Shown one piece after another: positions 9,675-19,006 of a DNA stretch of 64,000 bases. Numbering within the stretch: position 1 is the first letter of the stretch; each line of letters opens with the position of its first letter. The translations under genes and the position numbers were made by a program. The stretch comes from CAYLLS01 sp964385015. GTDB taxonomy: Bacteria; Myxococcota; UBA727; JABDBI01. The stretch is taken from the NCBI GenBank assembly GCA_964385015.1, contig CAYLLS010000001.1, positions 248,001-312,000 of the forward strand. The letters are read 5' to 3'. The notes beneath the pieces were generated by a model. That model made no database searches, was not told where the DNA came from, and saw nothing but the letters and a program-made list of their open reading frames with translations.

Positions 9675-9867
9675 AATGCCTCCTTTTATAATAATATATT
9701 AATATGTTTTATGTGCAAAAATTTATGAATAAATAAATAATAAAAAGTACATTATAATAAAAATAATTTATATAAAACAAATTAATCTGATAACATTATT
9801 TCATATAATTTAAATTTTTGCAAATTTAATCTTTTGATGTGATGCGTGTAACATTATTGTTATGAAA

Positions 9868-9892
9868 TAATCTTATCTATAAAATGAGATTA
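9868..9892 (-). terminator. Stem-loop at the lysS stop codon
   Basis: Nine-base arms (TAATCTCAT / ATAAGATTA, one G-T pair) around a seven-base loop overlap the lysS TAA and are followed by TTTC. A weak terminator-like structure. The rest of the 215-base gap to gltS (9675-9889) shows nothing I recognise. Confidence 0.3.
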
Positions 9893-11578
9893 TAAAACAC
9901 GCATTTGAGGGAATAAAATAACATCTTTAATAGAATTACTATTTGTTAATAACATAACTAAACGATCAATTCCAATTCCTTCACCAACAACTGGAGGCAT
10001 GCCATATTCTAATGCTTCTATAAAATTATTATCTATATCATGTTTTATATTATTATTGTTTATTTGTTTTTGAAAACGTTTTTTTTGATCTATAGGATCA
10101 GTTAATTCAGAAAATGCATTAGCTAATTCAAAACCTCCACAAATAAGTTCAAATCTTTCAGCTAAAGATGGATCATTGTTTTTTCTTCTTGCTAATGGGC
10201 TTGTATTTATAGAAAAATCTGTAATAAAAGTTGGTTGAATTAATGTATTTTCTATTTGATCTTCAAATACAGCATATAGTAAATGTAAGGCAATACTTCT
10301 TCTTTTAATTATATCATTAGTTAATATTTTATCAATTTGTTCCCCTAAATCATAATAAAAAGAAAACATGTTTTTTGAAATATCAGAATATAATATATCA
10401 GATAAATTTTGTTTTACATGATATTTAGCACATAATAAGGATAATTCTTGAATTTCTGTTGTTGATAGTCCAGACAAACAAATCTGTAATGGCATATTTA
10501 TATTAACTATATGTTTTATAGTTATGGTTAAAGCTTTTAAAACTGAATTAATATCATTTAAATTATCATAACAGTAATTATTTTTATTTAACCATTGTTC
10601 AACTAAATTTATTATACTATTTTTTTTAAAAGGAGGTTCTAAATTTATTAAATTATCTTTATATGTAATGATATATTTATTATATAATTTATATACAATA
10701 TTACTGATAATAGTTTCAGTTAGATGCATAAAATCTTTATAAGTTGCATAAGATTGATAAAATTCTATTGTAGTAAATTCTGGATTATGTTTAGTGCTTA
10801 TGCTCTCATTTCTAAAAATTTTTCCAATTTCATATACTCGTTCAAATCCTCCAATTATTAAACGTTTTAAATGCAATTCTGTTGCAATACGTAAATTTTT
10901 TTTTTCTTTCAAATAATTATATTTTGTAGAAAATGGTTTAGCATTTGCACCACCAGCTAAATCTACTAAAATTGGTGTTTCTACTTCTATAAAATTTTTA
11001 TTATCAAAAAAATTTCTAATTTCTCTTATTATTTTTGTTCTTTTTATAAATATATCACGAGAAGAATGATTCATGATTAAATCTAAATAACGTTTTCTAT
11101 ATCTTTGTTCAACATTAGTTATGCCATGAAATTTATTTGGTAATGGACGTAATGATTTAGTTAATAATTGTAAAAAATCAATATTTAAACTAAGTTCTTT
11201 AGATTTAGTTTTCATAATAATGCCTTTTACGCCGATAAAATCACCTATATCTATAATTTTTAATAATTTCATATATAATGGTTTTAAATTATTATATCTA
11301 ACAAATAATTGTATATCACTATATCCATCTTGTAATTTTAAAAAATGTAATTTACCAATAGAACGTATCAACATTATTCGTCCTGCTAAAGAAAAATATG
11401 TTTTTATTTGCTTTAATTCATCATTATTTAATAAATTATATTTTTGTTTTAAATTATTGCATGTAATATTAGGATAAAAATTATTAGAAAAAACATCGTG
11501 ATTATGTTTTAAAATGTTTTTTGCTTTTTGCAAACGTGTTTGAATTATAATATTTAAATTTGATTTAATATTTTGCAT
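9890..11578 (-). CDS. lysS: Lysyl-tRNA synthetase, class II
   Basis: Charges tRNA-Lys. The 562 residues comprise an N-terminal OB-fold anticodon-binding domain (LAGRIMLIRSIGKLHFLKLQ, about residues 65-85) and the class II catalytic core with motif 2 (EIGKIFRNESISTKHNPEF) and motif 3 (GEGIGIDRLVMLL), ending FPQMRVL. It is longer than E. coli LysS (about 505 residues), through an N-terminal extension of about 30 residues and inserts in the core. The gene is isolated on the minus strand, with a 95-base spacer from the skp-like gene upstream. Confidence 0.96.
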   Translation of the reverse strand: MQNIKSNLNIIIQTRLQKAKNILKHNHDVFSNNFYPNITCNNLKQKYNLLNNDELKQIKTYFSLAGRIMLIRSIGKLHFLKLQDGYSDIQLFVRYNNLKPLYMKLLKIIDIGDFIGVKGIIMKTKSKELSLNIDFLQLLTKSLRPLPNKFHGITNVEQRYRKRYLDLIMNHSSRDIFIKRTKIIREIRNFFDNKNFIEVETPILVDLAGGANAKPFSTKYNYLKEKKNLRIATELHLKRLIIGGFERVYEIGKIFRNESISTKHNPEFTTIEFYQSYATYKDFMHLTETIISNIVYKLYNKYIITYKDNLINLEPPFKKNSIINLVEQWLNKNNYCYDNLNDINSVLKALTITIKHIVNINMPLQICLSGLSTTEIQELSLLCAKYHVKQNLSDILYSDISKNMFSFYYDLGEQIDKILTNDIIKRRSIALHLLYAVFEDQIENTLIQPTFITDFSINTSPLARRKNNDPSLAERFELICGGFELANAFSELTDPIDQKKRFQKQINNNNIKHDIDNNFIEALEYGMPPVVGEGIGIDRLVMLLTNSNSIKDVILFPQMRVL

Positions 11579-11672
11579 ATATGTACCATATTAGTATAAT
11601 ATAAATTTCAATACTATTAATAATATATTCTATAAATTATTAATATAAATAAAAATTTTATTTTATCATATA

Positions 11673-12233
11673 TTAAAAATGCTTTTTAGAATAATCTATT
11701 TTATTAATTTCTTTATAAAATTTATTGTATTTTCTTATTACTTCATTTGTTAAATCCCATTTTGGTTGTACATATAGAATATTCCTTTCTATGCCATTTA
11801 GTATATATGCATATCCACGAGCTTTTATAAATTTATTAATAATAGGCTCTATACGTTGAATAATATGTTGTGTAATTTTTTGTTGCTGTTCTAACATGAA
11901 TTGATGAATTGATGCATACATTTGTTGCATTTCTCCACTAATTTGTTGTAATTTTTGAAATTTTTTATATTTCATTTGTTCTTTCATTAATAACTTTTTT
12001 TTATATAATTCATTCCTTAATACTTTTGCTTGTTTACTTTTTTTATTAAATAATTTTTGTTTAACTTTTAATTCTTTTTTTAACATAGCTCTAGCTTTTA
12101 TACCATCATCTACTTCATTAATGACTTTATCAAGATTAATTGAAGCAATCAATAAAGATTCATTAAATGCAAAAGTTTCTAATATGATTAATAAAAAACA
12201 TAGAATAAATATTTTTAATAAATTATTTGTCAT
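11673..12233 (-). CDS. skp: Skp/OmpH-family periplasmic chaperone
   Basis: Periplasmic holdase that guides outer-membrane proteins to the BAM complex. The mature region is a long, lysine-rich coiled coil (residues ~45-130), typical of Skp's tentacles, framed by the short beta segments SLLIASINLDKV and RGYAYILNGIERNILYV. An N-terminal signal peptide (LLKIFILCFLLIILETFAF) is present. I choose the ATG at 12233 because AAGGAGCT lies 12 bases upstream; a TTG 21 bases earlier would place the ribosome site inside the gene. With the BamB-like gene it implies a retained outer membrane. Confidence 0.8.
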   Translation of the reverse strand: MTNNLLKIFILCFLLIILETFAFNESLLIASINLDKVINEVDDGIKARAMLKKELKVKQKLFNKKSKQAKVLRNELYKKKLLMKEQMKYKKFQKLQQISGEMQQMYASIHQFMLEQQQKITQHIIQRIEPIINKFIKARGYAYILNGIERNILYVQPKWDLTNEVIRKYNKFYKEINKIDYSKKHF

Positions 12234-12321
12234 ATTTTTTTTAAGCTCCTTCAAATATTAAAAATTTTTAATAATATCATACAAACCAAAATATTATATA
12301 TTGTTATATATAAATTAAATA

Positions 12322-13725
12322 TTAATTTTTATAAATATGTATTTCAAAATTTTCTTTTTTAATTAATAAAATAATAGTTTTATTATTATATGATTTGTAC
12401 TTATTATTAATGATGTCTTTAATATTATTTAATACATTATTCAAAAAAGTTATATTATTAATTATTTCAGATTGAATTCCCCACATAAAATTACATATAT
12501 AATATTCATGTTCATTCTTTACTAAAGCTATAACATAGCTTTTAGGTCTATATTTAGAAATTAATCTTATGTCAATTAATGTTAATCCAAATGTAATAAT
12601 AATAGAATTCTTAATATATTTAGCAGCAAACATAACAGATAAAATAAAATTATTACATTGAATTTGATCTAATGTAATATGCATTTTATTTAATAAACTA
12701 TAATATAATTTTAAATATTTTTTTTCTATCATTAATATAGTTTTATATATCATTAACACAGATTCAATTGGAAATTTGCCAATTGATGTTTCTCCAGAAA
12801 GCATTAACATATCTGATCCATCAATAACTGCATTAGCAATATCAGATATTTCAGCTCTAGTTGGAATAGGAGATTGTATCATTGAATCTAATATTTGCGT
12901 TGCTACAATAGTAATTGTATTATATTTATTAGCAATATTAATAATTTTTTTTTGTATTATAGGTACAATATGATGTGTTGTTTCTATTGCCAAATCACCT
13001 CTAGCTATCATAATTCCATCAGAAACTTTAATTATATTATATATATTTTTAGTAATAGATAATTGCGTTTCAATTTTAGATATAATTAAAGGTGGTTTTT
13101 TATAATATGATATTTTCTTTTTTAAATCAATAATATCTTCATATGATCTAACAAAAGATAATGCAATTGCATGTACTCCTATACGTAAACCAAATTTTAA
13201 ATCTTGATAGTCTTTACTTGTTAAACTAGAAATTGGTAGTTGTCTATTAGGAAAATTTACACCTTGATAATTAGCTAATACACCACCTATAATAACTTTG
13301 CATAATATATATTTATCTGTTTTATTAATACATTTTAATATTATTTTTCCATCACTTAATACAATAATATTTAAAGGATGTATATCTTTAATTAAATTAT
13401 CATATTGAATAGAAAATAAATTTTGATTACCAATAATTTCATCAGTTACTATTTTAACAAGATTATTTTTTATTAAAACAATAGCATCATTTTTCATTTT
13501 ACCAGTTCTTATTTTTGGTCCTTGCAAATCTTGTATAACACTAATAGTTTTATTTGTTTCTTTAGAACATATTTTTATTTTATGCATTAAATCTTCATAA
13601 AAACTATGCGTTCCATGAGAAAAATTAAATCTTACAATACTCATTCCATTATAAATTAATTTTTTTATGATAGATATAGATGATGAACTGGGGCCAAGCG
13701 TACAAATTATTTTAGTTTTGATCAT
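12322..13725 (-). CDS. pyk: Pyruvate kinase
   Basis: Makes pyruvate and ATP from phosphoenolpyruvate. The 467 residues begin KTKIICTLGPSS, carry RFNFSHG (substrate loop), the catalytic SKIET segment followed by DGIMIARGDLAIE (metal and substrate binding) and the MLSGETSIGKFP motif. The C-terminal allosteric domain is present but eroded. With enolase at 33048 it represents lower glycolysis; no other glycolytic gene occurs here. It may serve ATP production from host-derived triose or PEP. The gene stands between skp and the divergent PpiD-like gene. Confidence 0.96.
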   Translation of the reverse strand: MIKTKIICTLGPSSSSISIIKKLIYNGMSIVRFNFSHGTHSFYEDLMHKIKICSKETNKTISVIQDLQGPKIRTGKMKNDAIVLIKNNLVKIVTDEIIGNQNLFSIQYDNLIKDIHPLNIIVLSDGKIILKCINKTDKYILCKVIIGGVLANYQGVNFPNRQLPISSLTSKDYQDLKFGLRIGVHAIALSFVRSYEDIIDLKKKISYYKKPPLIISKIETQLSITKNIYNIIKVSDGIMIARGDLAIETTHHIVPIIQKKIINIANKYNTITIVATQILDSMIQSPIPTRAEISDIANAVIDGSDMLMLSGETSIGKFPIESVLMIYKTILMIEKKYLKLYYSLLNKMHITLDQIQCNNFILSVMFAAKYIKNSIIITFGLTLIDIRLISKYRPKSYVIALVKNEHEYYICNFMWGIQSEIINNITFLNNVLNNIKDIINNKYKSYNNKTIILLIKKENFEIHIYKN

Positions 13726-13856
13726 TAAAATTCCATATTTTTATGATATAAATATTGATATATATTTTATATTATATTAATAAATAATTTCATTATTTTC
13801 ATATTATATGAATATAATATAAATACTAATAATATATATTTATTGGGATATTAAAA

Positions 13857-14867
13857 ATGTTTATATTCATCAAAAAAAAAATAAATTTATTTTTTATCGT
13901 TATATGCATTATATTATTTGCTTTAATTTTTGTTTTTAGTATTAATATTTCATTAAATAAAAAATCTGTTAAACAATATTATATATTACACATAAATAAT
14001 AATAAAATAAACATTAATGATTTTAAATTCAATTATAATTATAATCTACATCAACATCATAATATATTCAACATTAATAAAACTAATAAAATGTTTTTAC
14101 AGTTTATTATAAATAAAGAAATATTAATAAATCTATCAAATTATTATAATTTACATATATCAAAACAACAAACTAAAAATATATTTAATATTAATAATAA
14201 TAAAAAAAATATACAATTTTATAAAAAACACATTTTATATAATTATATGCATAATTTTTTATTATTAAGTTTTAATGTATTAAAACATGAAATCTTATTA
14301 ACTTTAAATGATAGATTAAATATTAAGTATATAAAACATATAGAACTTAATTTTATAACAAAAATACAAAATAAAAAATTTGTTAAAAAAGAAATATTAT
14401 TTTTTATTAAAAATTATACTCATATCATAAAAAAATATTTTTTTTATAATCAATTACATATCAAACAATTAAATATGGAAAAGTCATTAATATATTTATT
14501 AATTGCTATAAAATATCTTATAATGCAAAAAACAATATTGATACATTATAACTATATTACTAAAATAATATACAATATTAATAATAATATATATAATTTT
14601 AATACTAAATTATTAATTACACCAACTTATAATAATATTTTTAATATAATACATTTTAATATTTTATATAACAAACATAACTTTTATAATATAAATCATA
14701 TATTAAATAAAATAATTTATTTTTTATATATAAAAAAAAACAATATTTTTATAGACAATATATTTATATTAAATTTTAAACAATATTATTTAACACAATT
14801 ATATAAAGAATATTATAGATATAATAAAAATAAACATAATATTATGTATAATATATATAATGATTAG
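13857..14867 (+). CDS. Degenerate PpiD/SurA-like membrane-anchored chaperone
   Basis: A 336-residue protein with one N-terminal membrane segment (INLFFIVICIILFALIFVF) followed by a very Asn/Ile/Lys-rich extracytoplasmic region. The part after the anchor resembles the SurA_N fold of PpiD: a strand with 'INDFKFNYNYNL', then MFLQFIINKEILINLSNYYNLHI ('Q-L-I-x-K-E-L-L...'), then ILLTLNDRLNIKYI. No parvulin isomerase signature can be recognised, so it would act only as a holdase. The composition is extreme even for this genome, so the family call is tentative. It converges with tsaD over a short palindrome. Confidence 0.4.
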   Translation: MFIFIKKKINLFFIVICIILFALIFVFSINISLNKKSVKQYYILHINNNKININDFKFNYNYNLHQHHNIFNINKTNKMFLQFIINKEILINLSNYYNLHISKQQTKNIFNINNNKKNIQFYKKHILYNYMHNFLLLSFNVLKHEILLTLNDRLNIKYIKHIELNFITKIQNKKFVKKEILFFIKNYTHIIKKYFFYNQLHIKQLNMEKSLIYLLIAIKYLIMQKTILIHYNYITKIIYNINNNIYNFNTKLLITPTYNNIFNIIHFNILYNKHNFYNINHILNKIIYFLYIKKNNIFIDNIFILNFKQYYLTQLYKEYYRYNKNKHNIMYNIYND

Positions 14868-14876
14868 TGATCACTA
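14865..14876. terminator. Palindrome between convergent genes
   Basis: TAGTGATCACTA is a perfect 12-base palindrome that contains the TAG stop of the PpiD-like gene and lies four bases from the tsaD stop. Weaker pairing extends outward (ATGA/TCAT). Possible short bidirectional terminator or processing site. Confidence 0.3.
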
Positions 14877-14879
14877 TAT

Positions 14880-15929
14880 TCATGATGTATAAATATTAAT
14901 ATTAATATTAAATATATCGTGTTTTTTGTATTTTGTCATAAGATATTTATATGCTGTTATAGCAATCATTACTGCATTATCTGTACAATATTTTTTAGGA
15001 GGAATAAAACATTTTATATTTTTATTTTTAGCTAAAACTTTAATACTTTTTCTTAGAAAAGAATTAGCACACACTCCTCCTCCTACAACTAATTTTGATA
15101 TTTTATATTCTTTACATGCTAAATATGTTTTTTGTATTAAAACATTAACAATAGCTTTTTGTACGCTAGCACATATATCATACAATAATTTGCCTTTTAT
15201 TCTTTCTTTATATTTAAAACAATCATGAATTTTACTTCTAAAAGCAGTTTTTAAACCAGAAAAAGAATAACATAATGTATTGTTATTACTTAGTGGCATG
15301 GGGAAAATATAAGCATTTTCATCTCCATATTTACTATATTTATCTATATATTTTCCTCCAGGATATTCAAATCCTAATAATTTAGCAGTTTTATCAAAAG
15401 CCTCTCCAGCTGCATCATCTATTGTTTCTCCTAATAAACGAAATTTATAATGTTTATTAATTTTATAAATAGCTGAATGACCACCAGATACTACTAATCC
15501 TATAAATGGAGGACTAGGAAATGATCTTTTTAATGAACCAACCATTAAATGGCCCTCTATATGATTTATTCCTATTAATGGTATAGATAACGCATATGAT
15601 AATCCTTTTGCAAATTCAATGCCAATCAATAAAGAACCAACTAAACCTGGACCATAAGTTACAGCAATTAATTTTATTTGTTTTAAAGTTATCTTAGCTT
15701 TTTTTAAACTTATATTAACAATATTAGATATATCATCTAAATGATGATTAGATGCTATATTTGGCATTATACCACCATAAGGAATATGATATTTTATTTG
15801 TGATTGTATTATATTAGCACAAACCTTCCCTTGATAATTTAATATAGATATAGCACATTCATCACAACTAGTTTCAATAGCTAATAAAAAATCATTTTTT
15901 AACAATAGCATATACATATTCCACAACAA
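14880..15929 (-). CDS. tsaD: tRNA N6-threonylcarbamoyladenosine synthase subunit TsaD
   Basis: Transfers threonylcarbamoyl to A37 of ANN-decoding tRNAs. The 349-residue ASKHA protein shows FLLAIETSCDECAISIL, the metal-binding NHIEGHL, and the nucleotide loops GLVVSGGHSAIYK and VGGGVCANSFLRK. An Asp-Asp pair follows in ETIDDAAGEAFDK. It ends in TGA, showing that TGA is a stop here. No clear ribosome site marks the start; ATGs at 15929, 15917 and 15911 are all possible. Its partner TsaB is at 47080; TsaC and TsaE are not in the window. Confidence 0.96.
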   Translation of the reverse strand: MLWNMYMLLLKNDFLLAIETSCDECAISILNYQGKVCANIIQSQIKYHIPYGGIMPNIASNHHLDDISNIVNISLKKAKITLKQIKLIAVTYGPGLVGSLLIGIEFAKGLSYALSIPLIGINHIEGHLMVGSLKRSFPSPPFIGLVVSGGHSAIYKINKHYKFRLLGETIDDAAGEAFDKTAKLLGFEYPGGKYIDKYSKYGDENAYIFPMPLSNNNTLCYSFSGLKTAFRSKIHDCFKYKERIKGKLLYDICASVQKAIVNVLIQKTYLACKEYKISKLVVGGGVCANSFLRKSIKVLAKNKNIKCFIPPKKYCTDNAVMIAITAYKYLMTKYKKHDIFNININIYTS

Positions 15930-15956
15930 TAAATCAATTTATATATATTATAATAA

Positions 15957-17135
15957 TTATAATTTATTTAATATAGTTGCATATATTATAAATAAAAAAA
16001 ATATAATACCACTAATTAAACTAATTTTTCCACAATTTACCATATATATACTATTCAATTTTAATATATATCTAGTTCTCCAAATCATACATATAGGCAC
16101 AATGCCTAATAAAAGTGAAACAAATATTCCTGCATATTCTAAAGATAATAAAAAACTTGTTTTACATATTATTAATATGATAACATTAGGCATAAAAGTA
16201 ATTAAAAATAATAATATTTTTTTTTGTTTATTATACAAATTTAATTCATTTTGCCAAAAATTCAATAAGCTTTGTCCAACTCCAACAAATGATGTAATAA
16301 TTGCAAAAATAGAAAAACAATTAGTAATGATCATGATAACAGGATTCTGTAATTTCATATATAAAATATTTGCAATGTTATGTGTATTATCTAATACCAT
16401 ATTAGCATCAAAAACAACAGATCCTAATACAACAAATTCCCATAATAAATATATCATTAATGGAATTAAAGTGCCATAAAACAGGCTATACTTGACATTT
16501 TTAATATTTTTATCTAAATAAGTATACAAAGATGGTATAATAATATGAAATCCAAATGAAGTGATAATAATAGATACAGATACTAAACTATAATTTAAAT
16601 TTATACACAATAAGTTTTGTAATTTAATATTATATATAATACATGCAATCATAATAACAAAAGATAACACTAAACATATCATTAAATAACGATTTATCAT
16701 ATCAACAAAATTAATGCCAAAATAAATAAATGGACCAAAAATGATTAATAGTAATATGGCTCCAATATTATTGTTATATTGTAAATTTATGGCATAATTT
16801 AAAAAATTAATTAATAAAATACCACCATAATTTAAATAAGCTACAATTAGTGCATATAATTGCAACAAATAAAGAATCCATACAAAAATATATCCATATT
16901 TATTAAAAATAATTTTTGCCATAGAAATTAAATTTAAATTTTCAGATTTTATACTTGAATGCAATTCTAATAATAAATATGAAGTCCATAACATAATACT
17001 CCAAAATATTATAAATAATAAACAAGATGGAATAAATCCGCTTAATCCTGTCACAATAGGCAATCCTAACATCCCTGCACCAATAGTAACACCAGATACT
17101 AAAAGAATTGAACCTAAAATTTTATTATTTCTCAT
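15957..17135 (-). CDS. Aromatic amino acid permease (TyrP/Mtr family)
   Basis: Inner-membrane permease with about eleven hydrophobic segments. The N-terminus NNKILGSILLVSGVTIGAGMLGLP is the signature of the hydroxy/aromatic amino acid permease family (TyrP, Mtr, TnaB), which imports tyrosine or tryptophan with protons. I choose the ATG at 17135, preceded by AGAAG; the upstream ATG at 17153 would add six residues. Import of aromatic amino acids fits a cell that has lost their synthesis. Which aromatic amino acid is carried cannot be told from sequence. Confidence 0.85.
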   Translation of the reverse strand: MRNNKILGSILLVSGVTIGAGMLGLPIVTGLSGFIPSCLLFIIFWSIMLWTSYLLLELHSSIKSENLNLISMAKIIFNKYGYIFVWILYLLQLYALIVAYLNYGGILLINFLNYAINLQYNNNIGAILLLIIFGPFIYFGINFVDMINRYLMICLVLSFVIMIACIIYNIKLQNLLCINLNYSLVSVSIIITSFGFHIIIPSLYTYLDKNIKNVKYSLFYGTLIPLMIYLLWEFVVLGSVVFDANMVLDNTHNIANILYMKLQNPVIMIITNCFSIFAIITSFVGVGQSLLNFWQNELNLYNKQKKILLFLITFMPNVIILIICKTSFLLSLEYAGIFVSLLLGIVPICMIWRTRYILKLNSIYMVNCGKISLISGIIFFLFIIYATILNKL

Positions 17136-17225
17136 AATTTTTCTTCTATACATATTAATATAAATAAGTTAACATGAATTTTCTCAGTATCAAAAAAAAA
17201 ATTATTTAATTTGGAATTTAATAAT

Positions 17226-18743
17226 ATGAATATAATCATTGACGATATTTCTTCAACAAAAATCAAAAAAAATCATACATTTATTATTGGAGCAGTAAAA
17301 AATAAAAATAATATATATTCTTTAAATTTATCTAATAGTTTTAATACAATTAAAAAAATATTTAACATTGATATGCAAAATTGTAAATATGAAATTTTTG
17401 TCATGAAATTTCTAGAATATATAGTAATTAAACCATTAGATATTAAATATTTCAAAAATATTGTATTATTATGTTTAGATAATCATAATACATTTCATCA
17501 TGATGATTACCGCAAAATTGGCAATACATGTATAGAAATCATTAAGAAATTACAAATCAATAAAGCATCAATACTATTGGATATTCATGATTTATACAAA
17601 AACAATGATTGTATACAAATGATTGCTGAAGGATTGTATTTAGGAAATTACGTTTTTAATAAATATAAAACAAATATTATTACATCTAAATTAATAAATA
17701 TAGAGATTTTAATTAATAAATTAACAACAAAAAATAAAATATATTTTAATAAAGGTTGTATTATTGCTAAAAATATTAATATTGCTAAGGATCTAATTAA
17801 TGAACCAGCCAATATACTAACACCAAAATATTTTTCTACAATCACTAAAAAATTAATAAATAAACTACATATTGACATGGAAAGTTTTAATATAAAAGAT
17901 TTAAAAAAAATGAATTTAAACTTATTAACATCAGTAGGACAAGGATCATCAAAATTATCATTACCATGTTTAATTAAATTACAATATATTCCTCATAATA
18001 TAATAAACAACAAAACAATTAAACATATATGCTTAATAGGAAAGGGTGTTACTTTTGATTCAGGCGGTTTAGATCTTAAACCATCTCCACACATGCTTAA
18101 CATGAAAAGTGATATGTCAGGTGCAGCTTCTGTATTGGGCACGATGTTAAATGTTGCACATATAAAACCTAATATCAAGGTTACTGGATACTTAGTTTGT
18201 GTTGAAAATTCTATAGGTCCTAAATCATATAAACCAGGAGATGTTATATTTTCTAAAAAGGGTATAAGTGTAGAAGTCAATAATACAGATGCAGAAGGAA
18301 GATTAATATTAGCAGATATATTAACATTAGCTGAAGAAGAAAAAAAATACGATTATATTTTAGATATTGCTACATTAACTGGTGCCTGCCATGTAGCTTT
18401 AGGCTCTAATAGTGCAGGAATTTTCTCGCGATCTAAATTTTTAATAGAATCTTTATGTAAATATGCTGATATATCTGGTGAATCATTTTGGCATATGCCA
18501 TTAATATCAAAATTATCAGAACAGTTAAAAAGCAATATTGCAGATATCAAAAATTGTGGCAATAGTTATGGAGGAGCCATTACAGCAGGCTTGTTTTTAG
18601 AAAAATTTATAGATAATAAAGATAAATGGTGCCATATAGATATAGCTGGAGCAGCATTTTCTGATAAGAAAACATCTTATAAACCAATTGGTGGCATAGG
18701 ATTTGGGGTCAGAACATTAACAGAATTTATCTTAAATATCTAA
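17226..18743 (+). CDS. pepA: Leucyl aminopeptidase (M17 family)
   Basis: Cytosolic metallo-aminopeptidase that releases N-terminal residues from peptides. The C-terminal catalytic domain has GKGVTFDSGGLDLKPS (metal-binding Lys and Asp), then MKSDMSGAA and the hallmark NTDAEGRLILAD. The N-terminal macro-like domain (residues 1-170) is divergent. Length (505) is normal for the family. The ATG at 17226, with GGA ten bases upstream, is a better start than the TTG at 17211. It could release amino acids for protein synthesis or oxidation. It is divergent from the permease gene, with 90 bases between the chosen starts. Confidence 0.95.
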   Translation: MNIIIDDISSTKIKKNHTFIIGAVKNKNNIYSLNLSNSFNTIKKIFNIDMQNCKYEIFVMKFLEYIVIKPLDIKYFKNIVLLCLDNHNTFHHDDYRKIGNTCIEIIKKLQINKASILLDIHDLYKNNDCIQMIAEGLYLGNYVFNKYKTNIITSKLINIEILINKLTTKNKIYFNKGCIIAKNINIAKDLINEPANILTPKYFSTITKKLINKLHIDMESFNIKDLKKMNLNLLTSVGQGSSKLSLPCLIKLQYIPHNIINNKTIKHICLIGKGVTFDSGGLDLKPSPHMLNMKSDMSGAASVLGTMLNVAHIKPNIKVTGYLVCVENSIGPKSYKPGDVIFSKKGISVEVNNTDAEGRLILADILTLAEEEKKYDYILDIATLTGACHVALGSNSAGIFSRSKFLIESLCKYADISGESFWHMPLISKLSEQLKSNIADIKNCGNSYGGAITAGLFLEKFIDNKDKWCHIDIAGAAFSDKKTSYKPIGGIGFGVRTLTEFILNI

Positions 18744-18962
18744 TCCATAATTTTAAGAAAATATATTTGTTAATAATATGATTATATGTTAGTAGATATA
18801 TTCCATTAAATGTTAACTAAATTAATACTTAATACAATCTATTTTCCATATTAATTAATATTAATAATGTTTCATACAATATTCATTTATCACAGTTATT
18901 AATATGACATATTAATTTATGTTATTAAATAAAAAAATATTTTTATCCATTTTCTATAATAA

Positions 18963-18989
18963 AAAATTATTTTCAAAAAAAATAATTTT
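18963..18989 (+). promoter_or_regulatory. Hairpin just upstream of the rho ribosome-binding site
   Basis: Perfect 11-base arms (AAAATTATTTT / AAAATAATTTT) around a five-base loop end 17 bases before the rho ATG; the CAGGAA ribosome site follows at once. It could be a leader structure controlling rho, or chance in AT-rich DNA. The remainder of the 263-base gap (18744-19006) shows nothing else recognisable. Confidence 0.3.
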
Positions 18990-19006
18990 CAAACAGGAAT
19001 TTTTAT

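Noticed and set aside
12234..12254. TTG at 12254 as the skp start
   Set aside because: The strong AAGGAG site would then lie inside the coding region; the ATG at 12233 is correctly spaced from it.
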